NCBI GenBank assembly: GCA_016193395.1
Contig: JACPSH010000047.1
Location: 1 to 64,000 of the forward strand
Source: Gammaproteobacteria bacterium
GTDB taxonomy: Bacteria; Pseudomonadota; Gammaproteobacteria; Eutrophobiales; Eutrophobiaceae
Length of the DNA stretch: 64,000 nucleotides
Reading direction: 5' to 3'
The first letter of the stretch is position 1. Every line of letters begins with the position of its first letter. A program made the translations under genes and the position numbers. Below the pieces are notes generated by a model. The model did not search any database, was not told where the DNA came from, and saw only the letters and a list, made by a program, of their open reading frames with translations. This document shows, in pieces, positions 38,040-48,400 of this stretch.

Positions 38040-39746
38040 TTGAGTCTATTGATGGACGCCTTGAAAAAGGCGGAGCAGGAAAAGAAGGAATCCGCGAAGC
38101 GTCTGGAACAGGCGACGGAACTTGCGCGGCTGGAACGCACCGGCGAGCAGCAGGCGGACATCACCTCCGAACACGCGGTCGCCTCCAGGCCCGAAGCCCC
38201 TGCCGCGGAAGACTCTCCGCTGTCCCTCGAAGCGCTATCGCCGGACCCCGTTGCGTCGCCGTCGGAACCCGCGGCGACGCCCTTGCGGGACACATCGCCC
38301 CCGCTCCGTTCGCGGGACCTCGAGCTGGCTGCCTTCAACATGGAGATGGCGACGATGGTGCCCGGCGACAATGCGGGTGACAAGACGGAAGTGCGCGGAA
38401 CTCCCCTCCCGGCGACAGCGAAAGCCCCGGCGGCAGAGGACATGGATCAGACGTTTCACGGTATCGAGCTCCCCGACGCGCCGCAGTCCGGCATGTACGA
38501 GGAAACGGTCCAGGGCGAGCAGTTCGATGCGGGCGAACCGGTCAAGGCCTATGAGGAGACCCTGCCTGGTGTGCCGGCCGTCCAGTTCGCGAAGGACATC
38601 GGCGGCAAGGATCAGCCGACACCGGTGGCCGCGCAGACGGTATTTACGGCCGGTGAGGTGGGCCGGCAGGCGGATTCGGCGTGGCTGAAGTGGGCGTATA
38701 TCGGTTTGCCCCTCGTCGCAGTCATTGCAGGAGGTATCTGGTATTACTATGCCGTCACGCCGGTCAGGCGGGCATTACCCTCGCCCTGGGTGGCCCGCGG
38801 CATTGAAACCGTCGTGCCCGGCCCGGCCGTGCCTGTGCCGTCGGCGGAATCGGCCGGCGCCGGCGCGGTCGCCCCTCCGGCAGCGACGGTGCTCGCACCG
38901 GAGACAGCGGCAACGGAAGTTCCCATGCCTATGGAACCAGGAGCAGGCGCGGCCCCGGCCGGAGCCGCGGCGCCCACGCCAGCGGCAATTCTGGAATCCG
39001 CGTCAGCGGCGACAGAGCCCGTGCCCGGCGCAGCGGTCGCTGCCGTGCCGGTGGAAACCGGAGAAGACGAGGAACAGGAATCCGCCATTGAGGAACGACC
39101 GGCCCAGCCGGCGTTCGGTTCACCGCCCTCCCTGGTGAAAATCACCCGCGGCAAGAAACCGAGCGACGAGGGACTGCTGATCCGGCAGGCCTATTCCGAC
39201 TATAACTCCGGCAACCTCGAGGCCGCGAAAAACGGCTACCTGGCCGCATTGTCCCGCCTGCCGGATAACGTGGACGTCCTGCTGGGCCTCGGCGCGATTG
39301 CCCTGAAGGAAGCCGATCTGACGCGCGCTCTCGAGGCGTACACGAAAGTGTTGAATCTGGATCCGCGCAACGAGACGGCGCTCGCGGCCCTGATCGGCCT
39401 GCAGAAAGACAGCGACCTGCAGGCGAGCGAAAGCGCGCTCAGGACCCTGCTGCTCGACAATCCGGACAATCCGTACCTGTACTTCACGCTCGGCACGGTA
39501 TATGCCGCCCAGCAGCGCTGGGCCGAGGCGCAACTGGCCTTTTTCGATGCCTACCGCAACGATTCGGTGAATCCGGATTACGCGCTCAATCTTGCGGTCA
39601 GCCTCGACCGCCTGGGGCAGTACGACACGGCGCTCGATTACTACAACGTTGCGCTCAAGCTCGCCGATGATCGCAGGGCCGGGTTCGATCCCTCCGTGGT
39701 TCTCGCGCGCATCCAGGCGCTGTCCGCGCCGCAGGTTACGCCGTGA
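38040..39746 (+). CDS. mshN: MshN-like TPR protein of pilus assembly
   Basis: 568 residues starting at TTG behind GGAGG (MSLLMDALKKAEQEKKES). Order: a cytoplasmic N-terminus; an acidic low-complexity stretch; a transmembrane helix at about 222-240 (WAYIGLPLVAVIAGGIWYY); a Pro/Ala-rich linker to about 365; then four or more TPR units (375-560), for example AYSDYNSGNLEAAKNGYLAAL. This layout matches MshN-like proteins encoded between the secretin and MshE; it probably links secretin and inner-membrane complex. It overlaps the ATPase gene by 4 bases. Confidence 0.78.
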   Translation: MSLLMDALKKAEQEKKESAKRLEQATELARLERTGEQQADITSEHAVASRPEAPAAEDSPLSLEALSPDPVASPSEPAATPLRDTSPPLRSRDLELAAFNMEMATMVPGDNAGDKTEVRGTPLPATAKAPAAEDMDQTFHGIELPDAPQSGMYEETVQGEQFDAGEPVKAYEETLPGVPAVQFAKDIGGKDQPTPVAAQTVFTAGEVGRQADSAWLKWAYIGLPLVAVIAGGIWYYYAVTPVRRALPSPWVARGIETVVPGPAVPVPSAESAGAGAVAPPAATVLAPETAATEVPMPMEPGAGAAPAGAAAPTPAAILESASAATEPVPGAAVAAVPVETGEDEEQESAIEERPAQPAFGSPPSLVKITRGKKPSDEGLLIRQAYSDYNSGNLEAAKNGYLAALSRLPDNVDVLLGLGAIALKEADLTRALEAYTKVLNLDPRNETALAALIGLQKDSDLQASESALRTLLLDNPDNPYLYFTLGTVYAAQQRWAEAQLAFFDAYRNDSVNPDYALNLAVSLDRLGQYDTALDYYNVALKLADDRRAGFDPSVVLARIQALSAPQVTP

Positions 39747-41458
39747 CCGGCCCGCACAAGAAATACCTGCGCCTGGGAGAGATCCTGGTTCAGAAGGGCG
39801 TGACCACGCCCGACCAGATCGACATCGCCCTCACCGAGCAGAAGCGCACGCGCGAGCACCTCGGCAAGATCCTGGTGCGCCTGGGATTCGCGACCGAGGC
39901 GATCATCCGCGATGTCATCGGCGGCGTCATCGGCCAGGAAAGCGTCGACCTGACGCGCGCGGTGGTCGACGCCGACGCCATCGGCCGCATCCCCAAGGAC
40001 ACGGCGCGACGGCTCAAGGTGCTGCCCCTCACATTTGACGCCAATTCCAATACCCTTACCGTGGCGATGGCCGACACCTTCGACGTCGTCGCGCTCGACC
40101 AGTTGAATGCCCTGCTCGGCGGCGCGACCGACCTGTCGCCGGTGCTGGCCGGCGAGGCGGAGATCGAGAAGGCGATCGACCAGTTCTACGGGTTCGAGCT
40201 GTCCGTGGACGGCATTCTGCGTGAAATTGAAACCGGGGAGATTGATTACCAGAGCCTGGACGCCGGCACCGACGAGTACAGCCAGCCGGTGGTGCGCCTG
40301 GTGAATGCGCTGATGTCAGACGCCGTGAAACGCGGCGCGTCAGACATCCATTTCGAGCCGGAAGAAGGATTTCTGCGCTTCCGTTACCGCATCGACGGCG
40401 TGTTGAGGCAGATCCGCAGCCTGCACAAGAATTACTGGTCCGCGATCGCGGTGCGCCTGAAGGTGATGGCCGGCATGGACATCGCCGAGACGCGCGCGCC
40501 GCAGGACGGCCGCATTTCACTCGCGCTGTCCGGCCGCCAGGTGGATTTCCGCGTCTCCACGCTGCCGACGGTGCACGGCGAGAACATCGTCCTGCGCGTG
40601 CTCGACCGGCAGAAGGGCATCGTTTCGCTGGAAGAACTGGGGCTCAAGTCCGACGAGCTGACTTTGCTGAAACTCATGGTGGGGCGTCCGGAGGGCATCA
40701 TCCTCGTGACCGGCCCGACCGGCAGCGGCAAGACGACCACGCTGTATTCGATCCTCAATTACCTCAACACCGAATCCGTGAACATCATGACGCTCGAGGA
40801 CCCGGTGGAATACCCGACGACCATGATCCGACAGACCTCGGCGCAGGAGACCTCGCGTCTCGATTTCGCGAGCGGCATCCGCTCGATGATGCGCCAGGAT
40901 CCGGACATCATCCTCGTCGGCGAAATCCGCGATGAGGATACCGCGAGCATGGCGTTCCGCGCCGCGATGACCGGCCACCAGGTGTTCTCGACGCTGCACA
41001 CGAATTCGGCGCTGGGCGCCATCCCGCGCCTGCTGGACATCGGCGTCTCGCCGGATATCGTCGCCGGAAACATCATCGGCATCGTCGCGCAGCGGCTGGT
41101 GCGCAAACTCTGCGCGGACTGCAAGCACCCGCACGAAATGTCCGACCTGGAACGCAACCTGCTGGGACTCAAGGCCACGGACCGGCACCAGATCATCTAC
41201 GGCCCGCACGGCTGCCCGAAGTGCGACAACCAGGGCTACAAGGGCCGGATCGCGGTCATGGAAGTCCTGAAATTCGACCCCGACCTGGACGAACTGCTGG
41301 CGCGCAGGGGGACTTCGCGGGAACTGTTGAGAATGGCGCTGTCGAAGGGCTTCAGGCCGCTCGCGGACGTCGGCACGCAGCGCGTGCTGGAAGGCTCGAC
41401 GAGCCTCGAGGAAATCTCGCGCGTGGTCGACCTTACTTCGAGGCTCAAGCAGAAATAA
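39743..41458 (+). CDS. mshE: Pilus assembly ATPase, MshE/PilB type
   Basis: Hexameric traffic ATPase that powers pilus extension. The N-terminal MshEN domain (about 8-100) has RLGEILVQKGVTTPDQIDIA followed by ALTEQ and a second LGKILVRLGF repeat, the motif type that binds c-di-GMP in MshE. The GspE domain has Walker A GPTGSGKTTT (about 330), Asp box and Walker B IILVGEIRDEDTA, and a tetracysteine zinc site (CADC...CPKC). Length is 571 residues. It starts at GTG overlapping the TPR gene stop. Confidence 0.93.
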   Translation: MTGPHKKYLRLGEILVQKGVTTPDQIDIALTEQKRTREHLGKILVRLGFATEAIIRDVIGGVIGQESVDLTRAVVDADAIGRIPKDTARRLKVLPLTFDANSNTLTVAMADTFDVVALDQLNALLGGATDLSPVLAGEAEIEKAIDQFYGFELSVDGILREIETGEIDYQSLDAGTDEYSQPVVRLVNALMSDAVKRGASDIHFEPEEGFLRFRYRIDGVLRQIRSLHKNYWSAIAVRLKVMAGMDIAETRAPQDGRISLALSGRQVDFRVSTLPTVHGENIVLRVLDRQKGIVSLEELGLKSDELTLLKLMVGRPEGIILVTGPTGSGKTTTLYSILNYLNTESVNIMTLEDPVEYPTTMIRQTSAQETSRLDFASGIRSMMRQDPDIILVGEIRDEDTASMAFRAAMTGHQVFSTLHTNSALGAIPRLLDIGVSPDIVAGNIIGIVAQRLVRKLCADCKHPHEMSDLERNLLGLKATDRHQIIYGPHGCPKCDNQGYKGRIAVMEVLKFDPDLDELLARRGTSRELLRMALSKGFRPLADVGTQRVLEGSTSLEEISRVVDLTSRLKQK

Positions 41459-41464
41459 AACGGC

Positions 41465-42670
41465 ATGGATTTTTTCCGGTACAAGGCGATTGACCAGTTC
41501 GGGCGCGTGCAGATCGGCCAGGCCGATGCCATCAACATGGCGGATCTGGAGATGCGCCTGCGCAAGATGGGGCTCGACCTAGTCAACTGCAAGGAACTGA
41601 AGTCCGCGGGCAAGAGCGTCTCCGGCCGCGGCGTCAAGCGGCGCGACCTGATCCTGATCTGTTTCCACATGGAGCAGACTTCGCGCGCCGGCGTGCCGAT
41701 GCTCGACAGCCTGCAGGACCTGCGCGACAGCACGGACAACCCACGCCTGCGCGAAGTCATTTCCGCCATGGGCGAGTCCATCGAGGGTGGCAAGACCCTG
41801 TCGCAGACCATGACGGACTTCCCGGGCGTGTTCGACAAGGTATTTGCCAACCTGGTGCGCGCCGGCGAGCAGTCGGGCGAACTGAGCGAGGTGTTCCGGC
41901 GCCTGGGTGAGAGCCTGAAGTGGCAGGACGAGCAGGCCTCGCAGGCGCGCAAGCTGATCATGTACCCGGCGTTCGTCGGTTCGGTCGTGGCCGGCGTCCT
42001 GTTTTTCCTGATGATCTACCTGGTGCCTGAGTTGCTCGCCTTCGTCAAGACCATGGGCAAGGAGCTGCCGGCGCACACGAAGGTCCTGATTTTCGTTTCC
42101 AACATTTTTGTCCACTACTGGTATCTGATCCTGATCCTGCCGGTGGTGGTCGTCGGCGGGGCAATGGTCATGGTCAATGTCAGTCCCCTGATGCGGCTGC
42201 GCTACGACACCCTGAAGCTCAACCTGCCCGTGCTCGGCCCGATCGTGAAGAAGATCATCCTGGCGCGGCTCGCCGGCTTTTTCGCGATGATGTATTCCTC
42301 CGGCATCACCATCATCGATTGCATCCGCACCGGCGAGGACATTGCCGGGAACAAGGCCATCGAGAACGCGGTGCGCAACGTCGGCCAGCAGATCGCGGAC
42401 GGCAAGAACCTGAGCGACAGTTTCGAATCGACCGGCCTGTTCCCGCCCCTGGTGCTGCGCATGATCCGCGTCGGCGAGAATACCGGGGCGCTGGAACAGT
42501 CGCTGGAGAACGTCTCCTATTTCTACACGCGCGACGTGCGTGAATCGATCGAACGGCTCCAGGCCATGATCGAACCCACCATGACGATCATCCTGGGGGC
42601 TATCGTCGGCTGGGTCATGTTCTCCATACTCGGGCCAATCTATGATCTCATCTCTACTATCAAGATTTGA
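41465..42670 (+). CDS. mshG: Pilus platform protein, MshG/PilC (GspF) type
   Basis: Inner-membrane platform protein that couples the ATPase to pilin polymerisation. It opens MDFFRYKAIDQFGRVQIGQA. Two GspF domains (about 65-190 and 270-390) each carry the family pattern, the second with FFAMMYSSGITIIDCI. Three transmembrane segments lie near 170-190, 215-235 and 375-398. Length is 401 residues. It starts 6 bases after the ATPase stop and overlaps the next gene by 29 bases. Confidence 0.93.
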   Translation: MDFFRYKAIDQFGRVQIGQADAINMADLEMRLRKMGLDLVNCKELKSAGKSVSGRGVKRRDLILICFHMEQTSRAGVPMLDSLQDLRDSTDNPRLREVISAMGESIEGGKTLSQTMTDFPGVFDKVFANLVRAGEQSGELSEVFRRLGESLKWQDEQASQARKLIMYPAFVGSVVAGVLFFLMIYLVPELLAFVKTMGKELPAHTKVLIFVSNIFVHYWYLILILPVVVVGGAMVMVNVSPLMRLRYDTLKLNLPVLGPIVKKIILARLAGFFAMMYSSGITIIDCIRTGEDIAGNKAIENAVRNVGQQIADGKNLSDSFESTGLFPPLVLRMIRVGENTGALEQSLENVSYFYTRDVRESIERLQAMIEPTMTIILGAIVGWVMFSILGPIYDLISTIKI

Positions 42671-44252
42671 GCTCGCGCGCCCCCGTGCGTTGTTCCTCGG
42701 CGCCCAGAAGGCCGCGGTCTATCACTGGCGCAAGGGCGACCTGGGCACGTCCTTCCTGTTCGACGCCAACGACGAGGGACGCGAATATTTCGCCCGTTAT
42801 CTCAAGGAGACGCCCAACACGCCGATGTACGTTCTGGTCGACGTGTTCGAGGAGGAATTCCGCCGCGACACGATCCCACACGTCTTCGGCCCGGATCGCA
42901 CGGCCATCCTCGGCCGCAAGAAAAGCCGGCTGTTCCGCGATACCCCGTATTTTCATTATTTCCTGCAGGGACGCGAGCAGGAGGGGCGCCGCGACGATCG
43001 GGTGCTGTTGACCTCGATCACGAATCCGAACCTGGTCCGGCCCTGGGTCAAGCTGCTGGACGAGCATCAGATCCCGCTCGCCGGGGTGTATTCCGTCCCG
43101 CTGTTCACCAAGTCAGTGCTGAAGCTGCTCTCCAAGCCGGGGGACCACATGCTGGTGATCAGCCTGCAGAGCATCAGCGGGCTGCGCCAGACTTTCATCC
43201 ACAAGGGCGATCTGCGCATCAGCCGCCTCGTGCAGATGCCGCGCTACGGCACGGAGCCCTACGGTCCCCACATCCGCCAGGAAGTGGACAAGATTCGCCG
43301 CTACCTGAACAACATGCGGCTGACCACCGTCGACGATCCGGTCGATATCTACCTGTTGCTGGGCGGCGAGTTGCTCGACGAGATGCGCAGGCACTACACG
43401 GATTCGGGTCTGAACCGGTACCACATTCTGGATCTCAACGAACTCATGCAGGCGGCCGGTTCGGAACGCCGGGTGTCCACGCCGTTCAGCGACCAGTTTT
43501 TCGTCCACGAGCTGCTGAAGCAGCGTCCATCCAATTTGTACGCCACAGGCTCGGAGCGCCGTTATTTCACCATGCGCCGGCTGCGGCATTCCATGCACGC
43601 AGCGAGCGCGCTGCTGCTGCTGGGTGGCGCGGCCTGGGGCGGATACAATTTTATGGATGGCCTCAGCTACAAGCAGCGCAGTCTCGCGGATGTCCAGAAG
43701 ACGCAGTTCTACACCGCGCGTTACCAGATGGCGCGCGAGCGCCTGCCGCAAACGCCGGTAGAGCCGGCGGACATCCAGGTCGCCGTCGAACTGGCGGACG
43801 TTTTGAACCAGTACAAGACCACCCCGCTCGACATGATGAAAGTGATCAGCGCCGCGTTGCAGGGTGAGCCTTCGGTGCAGATTGACGATCTGCAGTGGGT
43901 AGCGAGCTTCAACCCGGACGTCGAGCTGGGCAAGGAGGGGGGCGTGAAGCCGGGGCAGGCGGCACTCGCCGCGCCCATCGCCGTGTCCGGCCAGCCGGCT
44001 TACAAGTTCTACCAGGTCGCACAGATGAGCGGCCGGCTGGATCCGTTCGACGGCAACTTCCGCAATGCCATCACGACCATCAACAATTTTGCGGAATCGC
44101 TGCGCGCAATGAAATCCGTGTACGACGTCAAGATCGTGTCGTTGCCGCTGGACGTCAGTTCCACCGCGAACCTCCAGGGCAACGTGCAAGCGCAGCAGAG
44201 CGAAGCCCGGTTCATCGTCAAGCTGGTCATCGGTATCGGCCATGAAGCGTGA
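42642..44252 (+). CDS. PilM/PilN-like (MshI-like) pilus assembly protein
   Basis: 536 residues. A large cytoplasmic N-terminal domain (1-315) occupies the PilM/MshI position; the only transmembrane helix is at about 322-342 (HAASALLLLGGAAWGGYNF); the periplasmic remainder resembles PilN. The size suggests a PilM-like and PilN-like fusion, but PilM ATP-binding motifs are not obvious. It lies between the platform gene and a PilO-like gene, the usual pilMNOP order. Assignment rests mainly on topology and context. Confidence 0.65.
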   Translation: MISSLLSRFELARPRALFLGAQKAAVYHWRKGDLGTSFLFDANDEGREYFARYLKETPNTPMYVLVDVFEEEFRRDTIPHVFGPDRTAILGRKKSRLFRDTPYFHYFLQGREQEGRRDDRVLLTSITNPNLVRPWVKLLDEHQIPLAGVYSVPLFTKSVLKLLSKPGDHMLVISLQSISGLRQTFIHKGDLRISRLVQMPRYGTEPYGPHIRQEVDKIRRYLNNMRLTTVDDPVDIYLLLGGELLDEMRRHYTDSGLNRYHILDLNELMQAAGSERRVSTPFSDQFFVHELLKQRPSNLYATGSERRYFTMRRLRHSMHAASALLLLGGAAWGGYNFMDGLSYKQRSLADVQKTQFYTARYQMARERLPQTPVEPADIQVAVELADVLNQYKTTPLDMMKVISAALQGEPSVQIDDLQWVASFNPDVELGKEGGVKPGQAALAAPIAVSGQPAYKFYQVAQMSGRLDPFDGNFRNAITTINNFAESLRAMKSVYDVKIVSLPLDVSSTANLQGNVQAQQSEARFIVKLVIGIGHEA

Positions 44253-44862
44253 AGATCTGGACTGGCCGGTGCTTACCGGCGCCCTGGTCACCCTGCTGGT
44301 CAGTATCGTCGTCAGCGGGCTGCTGATCGGCGGCAGTTACTATTTCCAGAAGCAGATGCTGCTTGAGTTCACGCGAAACAACGCGCAGTTCCAGGCCATC
44401 AGCCAGCGCTACCTGGCGGTGGACGAGGAGGAGAAGCTGATCCGGAAGTTCTATCCGCGTTTCATCGAGCTATACAACAACGGCGTCATCGGCAAGGAGC
44501 AGCGACTGAACTGGCTCGAGATCCTGCGGGATTCCGGGGAGAAGATCCGCGTGCCGGGCCTGAGCTACGAGATCAAGTCGCAGGAAGTCTACGCGCCGCA
44601 GTTCTCGGCTCAACTCGGCCGCTACCAGCTGTTCAACAGCAGGATGGCGCTGAACATGCAGTTGCTGCACGAGGGAGATCTGCTCAGCCTGTTCAGTATG
44701 CTCGACAGCCGGGCCGCCGGCACCTACAGCGTCTCGGAATGCAGGTTCTCCAGGGCCTCGACAGCGATCGACCTGAATCCGAGGAAGGGCAATATCATGA
44801 CGAAGTGCGACCTCAATTGGTTCACCATCAAGCTGGCCGATGGAAAAGACATCAAGGTTTAA
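44242..44862 (+). CDS. PilO/MshJ-like inner-membrane protein
   Basis: 206 residues: a short cytoplasmic N-terminus (MKREDLDWPVLTGALV), one membrane helix (about 10-30: TLLVSIVVSGLLIGGSYYF), a coiled coil with EFTRNNAQFQAISQRYLAV, then a small periplasmic domain with C-terminal Cys residues. Topology and place after the PilM/N-like gene match PilO/MshJ. It overlaps both neighbours by about 10 and 23 bases, so the block is tightly co-translated. Confidence 0.7.
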   Translation: MKREDLDWPVLTGALVTLLVSIVVSGLLIGGSYYFQKQMLLEFTRNNAQFQAISQRYLAVDEEEKLIRKFYPRFIELYNNGVIGKEQRLNWLEILRDSGEKIRVPGLSYEIKSQEVYAPQFSAQLGRYQLFNSRMALNMQLLHEGDLLSLFSMLDSRAAGTYSVSECRFSRASTAIDLNPRKGNIMTKCDLNWFTIKLADGKDIKV

Positions 44863-45412
44863 CCTGCTGCCCGCCCCGCGCGGCGCCTTGCTCGCTGCGG
44901 GGGCGGCATTGATCCTGCTCGGCACCCTGAATTGCGCCGGGGCCGCCGAGCCGCTGGGAAGGTTGTTCACCTCGCCGCAGCAGCGCAAGCAGCTTGATGA
45001 TCTGCGCGATGCGATTCCCGAGGGCGAGCAGATCGTCGCCCCGGAATTTCGGTCCGTGGAACCCGACGCGTCCGCGGTGCCCGAAGCGGCATCGGGCAGC
45101 GCGATCACCGTCAAGGGGCTCGTCCGGCGCGGCGAAGGCCGGAGCATGGCGTGGATCAACGACAGTAACACCTACGAAGGCGACCTGGCCTCGCAATACC
45201 TGCGGATTGACAGCAACGATATACAGTCCGGCGGCGTACGGATCAGCGTCCCCGACCAGGAGCGGCCGATCAACGTCAAAGTCGGCGAAAGCTACAACCC
45301 CGCCAGCGGACAGGTCGCCGATCTGGCCGCGGCAGAGGACGGGGCGGCTGCCGCGGAATCCCCCGTCCCGGCGGTTCCGCAGCCGGCTGCCGGCATCCCC
45401 GCGCCGCGATAG
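44840..45412 (+). CDS. PilP/MshK-like periplasmic pilus protein
   Basis: 190 residues with a signal peptide (LLAAGAALILLGTLNCAGA, cleavage near 36). GRLFTSPQQRKQLDDLR is a phrase common in MshK-like proteins. A small beta domain follows, with VKGLVRRGEGRSMAWIND and GVRISVPD, related to the PilP/GspC homology region, then an Ala/Pro-rich tail. It presumably connects the inner-membrane complex to the secretin. Confidence 0.65.
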   Translation: MEKTSRFNLLPAPRGALLAAGAALILLGTLNCAGAAEPLGRLFTSPQQRKQLDDLRDAIPEGEQIVAPEFRSVEPDASAVPEAASGSAITVKGLVRRGEGRSMAWINDSNTYEGDLASQYLRIDSNDIQSGGVRISVPDQERPINVKVGESYNPASGQVADLAAAEDGAAAAESPVPAVPQPAAGIPAPR

Positions 45413-45437
45413 CCCGCGGCCCCGGGCACCCCACCGC

Positions 45438-48400
45438 ATGCGCGAATCCCCGTCATTCCGCCGCTTGAACGCGGCTGCCCGCGGCCAGCGGGGCGCGGTG
45501 CTGCTCGTGTTCATGCTGGTACTGGTCGTCGGTTCCTCCTACATGCTCGTTTCCAGGCTGAACGAATACGCGCAAGCCTATGCGCGGGAGGCGCAGACTC
45601 AGTCCGCCCTGGCGGAGGCCAAGCAGGCCCTGCTGTTCTACGCGATGAATTACCCGGATTTAAACACTGGTCTCAGTACGATTCGTGGGCCCGGCTATCT
45701 GCCGTGTCCGGATCAGAACGATGATGGGGCTACCGAGACGAATTGCTCGGATACAACGGGGAGCACGCTCGGTCGTTTGCCGTACTCGACCCTTGGACTG
45801 TCGGAATTGACAGACAGCAGCGGGGAGATGTTGTGGTACGCGGTCTCGCAGAACCTCAAGTACAACCAGTCCAGCGACTACATACTGAACAGCGATACGC
45901 CCGGGACGATCAGCGTCGACGGAAGTGACGACGTGGTGGCGGTCATCATCGCGCCGGGCGAGCCGGTTGCGGACCAGAGCGGCAGGCGCGGGACCGCGGA
46001 GACCACGGCCCTGCTGGAAAGGGATGTCTATGACGTAGCGGATCAATACCTCGAGGATGACAACGCGACCAACGGGGATGCGAGCTATGTCTCGGAGTCC
46101 TCGGACGATTTCAACGATCAGGTCGTCACCATTACACGGCAGGAGCTGATGGCGGTGGTCGAGCAGCGGGTCGCGAACGAAGCGCGCCAGGCGCTCGGCA
46201 ATTATTACGATGAGATGCTGGCTCTTAGTACTGAAAACCCACAAAGGGGCGCCTATCCGTGGCTGGCGCCATTCGCCGATCCGAAATCAAGCCCCTTCGT
46301 GCTGCGGGGCACGCACGACGGCTCGGACGACTCGACCAATGACCTCGACGATTCCTCGAGGGATTTCACGCAGTGGGGTGTTGCAATTGGCGATACCGTG
46401 TGGAATCTCACTGATGGCTCAGTAGGAGTGGTGGATACAACTCCTACCGCGACGCGTCTGTCGATGAGCGGCGGCCTCGCGCTGGGGACAGACAACGACT
46501 TTGACGACGGTGACGAGTATGTAGTGGAGGCCAAGGCTCTCGCAGGAGCCCATGCCGGGACGGCCACCGCCGGCTCCGACAACCTGGCTCTGGAGGACAC
46601 CGCCAGGGATTTCGAGGAGCAAGGGGTCAGCGCGGGCGACGTGGTGGAGAACATCACGGATGGATCCAGCGGCATCGTGGCCTCGGTCGATTCGGACACA
46701 CTGACCGTCAGTTCACTTGCGGGCGGTGCGGAAAACGACTTCGACCTGAACGATAGCTACCGCGTCCGGACCAATGCCGGCCAGGCGACCGCGGGAAGCA
46801 GCGGGACCACGCTGGAAGACACGGATGCGGATTTCACGGTGATGGGCGTGCAGGAGGGAGACCTGGTACATAACCTGACCGACAACTCCTATGGCCGCGT
46901 GGCATCGGGAGGCGTAGCGGCGACGACGCTGACCGTCGACAGCCTCGAGTTCGGGACCGGCAATCAATTCAGCACGAACGACTACTACGAGATCCCGCGC
47001 TTCTACGGTTCCGCCAATACGCCCCGGGGCCTGCTCTCCATCCACGAACCCGGGGAAGCCTTCGCGACTGGATTCGATGTCGACTGGTCGACGCCTTCGG
47101 TGTCCCCGATTACCGTCACGACCACTGCTTCGGGCACCAACACGACCTACAACAACGGCCTCTATTACTGGTTGCTGGGATCGTCAGGATATTCAGGGAC
47201 CGTGCAGGTGCCGGATTCAGGCGGCGCATGCACCTGGATCACAGAGGAGATAGCTGATTGCCGCGGAGAGTATGTCGATTCGAATTTCCTCACGGGCGCA
47301 GTCACTTCGACCTTCACCTCCAGTCCGTACATCTACGTCTACGACACCTCGAAAAACTTCCCCTCCAGCGGCGTGAAGGTCGGTGACCGGATCCTGAACA
47401 TCACGACCAACGTCGCCGGGATCATTTCCGTGGCCAGCACGACTTACCCAACCCGGGTCCGGGTGACGAGCATCACGGGAGAAACGGCGTTCAGCGCTTC
47501 CGTCGGGGATTCTTTCCGCATCTACGTCGCGGCCAACCGCTCACCCGCCTCCGGCGCGTCCCCCAGTACACATACCGCAAACGCCTCTACCGATACCGCC
47601 GCGAATCTGGTGTGCGTGGACGCAGTCGATTTCACGTCAAATCCAGCCGTGGAACCGGGTGATGTTATACGCGATACCTCCGACGCCACCTATGGTCTGG
47701 TCATGGCGACGAGCTGGGACGGCACCATGGGCTGCATTACCTACACCGACATGATAGGCGGCGGGTCAAGCACCATCGGGATCGGGGACTATTTCCGCAT
47801 CTCCTACGACTTCGTAAGCGAGCGGCACTACCTATTCGACGTACGGATCAGCGGGACCACGAGCAACGGCGGTTCCGCCATCGGCAACAATGCGGGCATG
47901 CGTGACCGGGATGTCTGCCTGGGGTACGGGGCGGATTGCACGAATTCAACCGCGTCCAACGCGGAGTTCGACGCCGGGAATTCGGCGACCATCACCATAG
48001 AGGACTATGACTCGGCTGCAACGCTTCTCGGCTCAAGAACCGTGACTGCGCCATCCAGCGGTTCGCCGGTGGCGAGCATCCGCCTGGACGGCATCGATTA
48101 CTACCTGGAGGAAACGGAAGACGCCATCCCGGAATGGTTCCTTAAGAACAAATGGCACCGTTTCGTCTACGCGGCCTATAGCAGTGAATACCAGCCGGGC
48201 AATGTCGGAACCGGCTGCGTTGAAGGAACAAACTGTCTCTCCCTGTCAGTGCCGCTGCCGGCCGACACGACCCTGGATGACCGCCAGGCTCTCGTGATCT
48301 CCGCCGGACCGGAGCTGTCCACGCAGGCCAGCAGCCGCCTCAACGGCGCGCTGGATGCCTATTTTGAGGACGATAACGCCGTGGCTGATGACGTGTTCAG

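Noticed and set aside
46330-47830. CRISPR or DNA tandem-repeat array
   Set aside because: The periodicity is at protein level (about 80 residues, diverged) inside one reading frame, with no short identical repeats and spacers.
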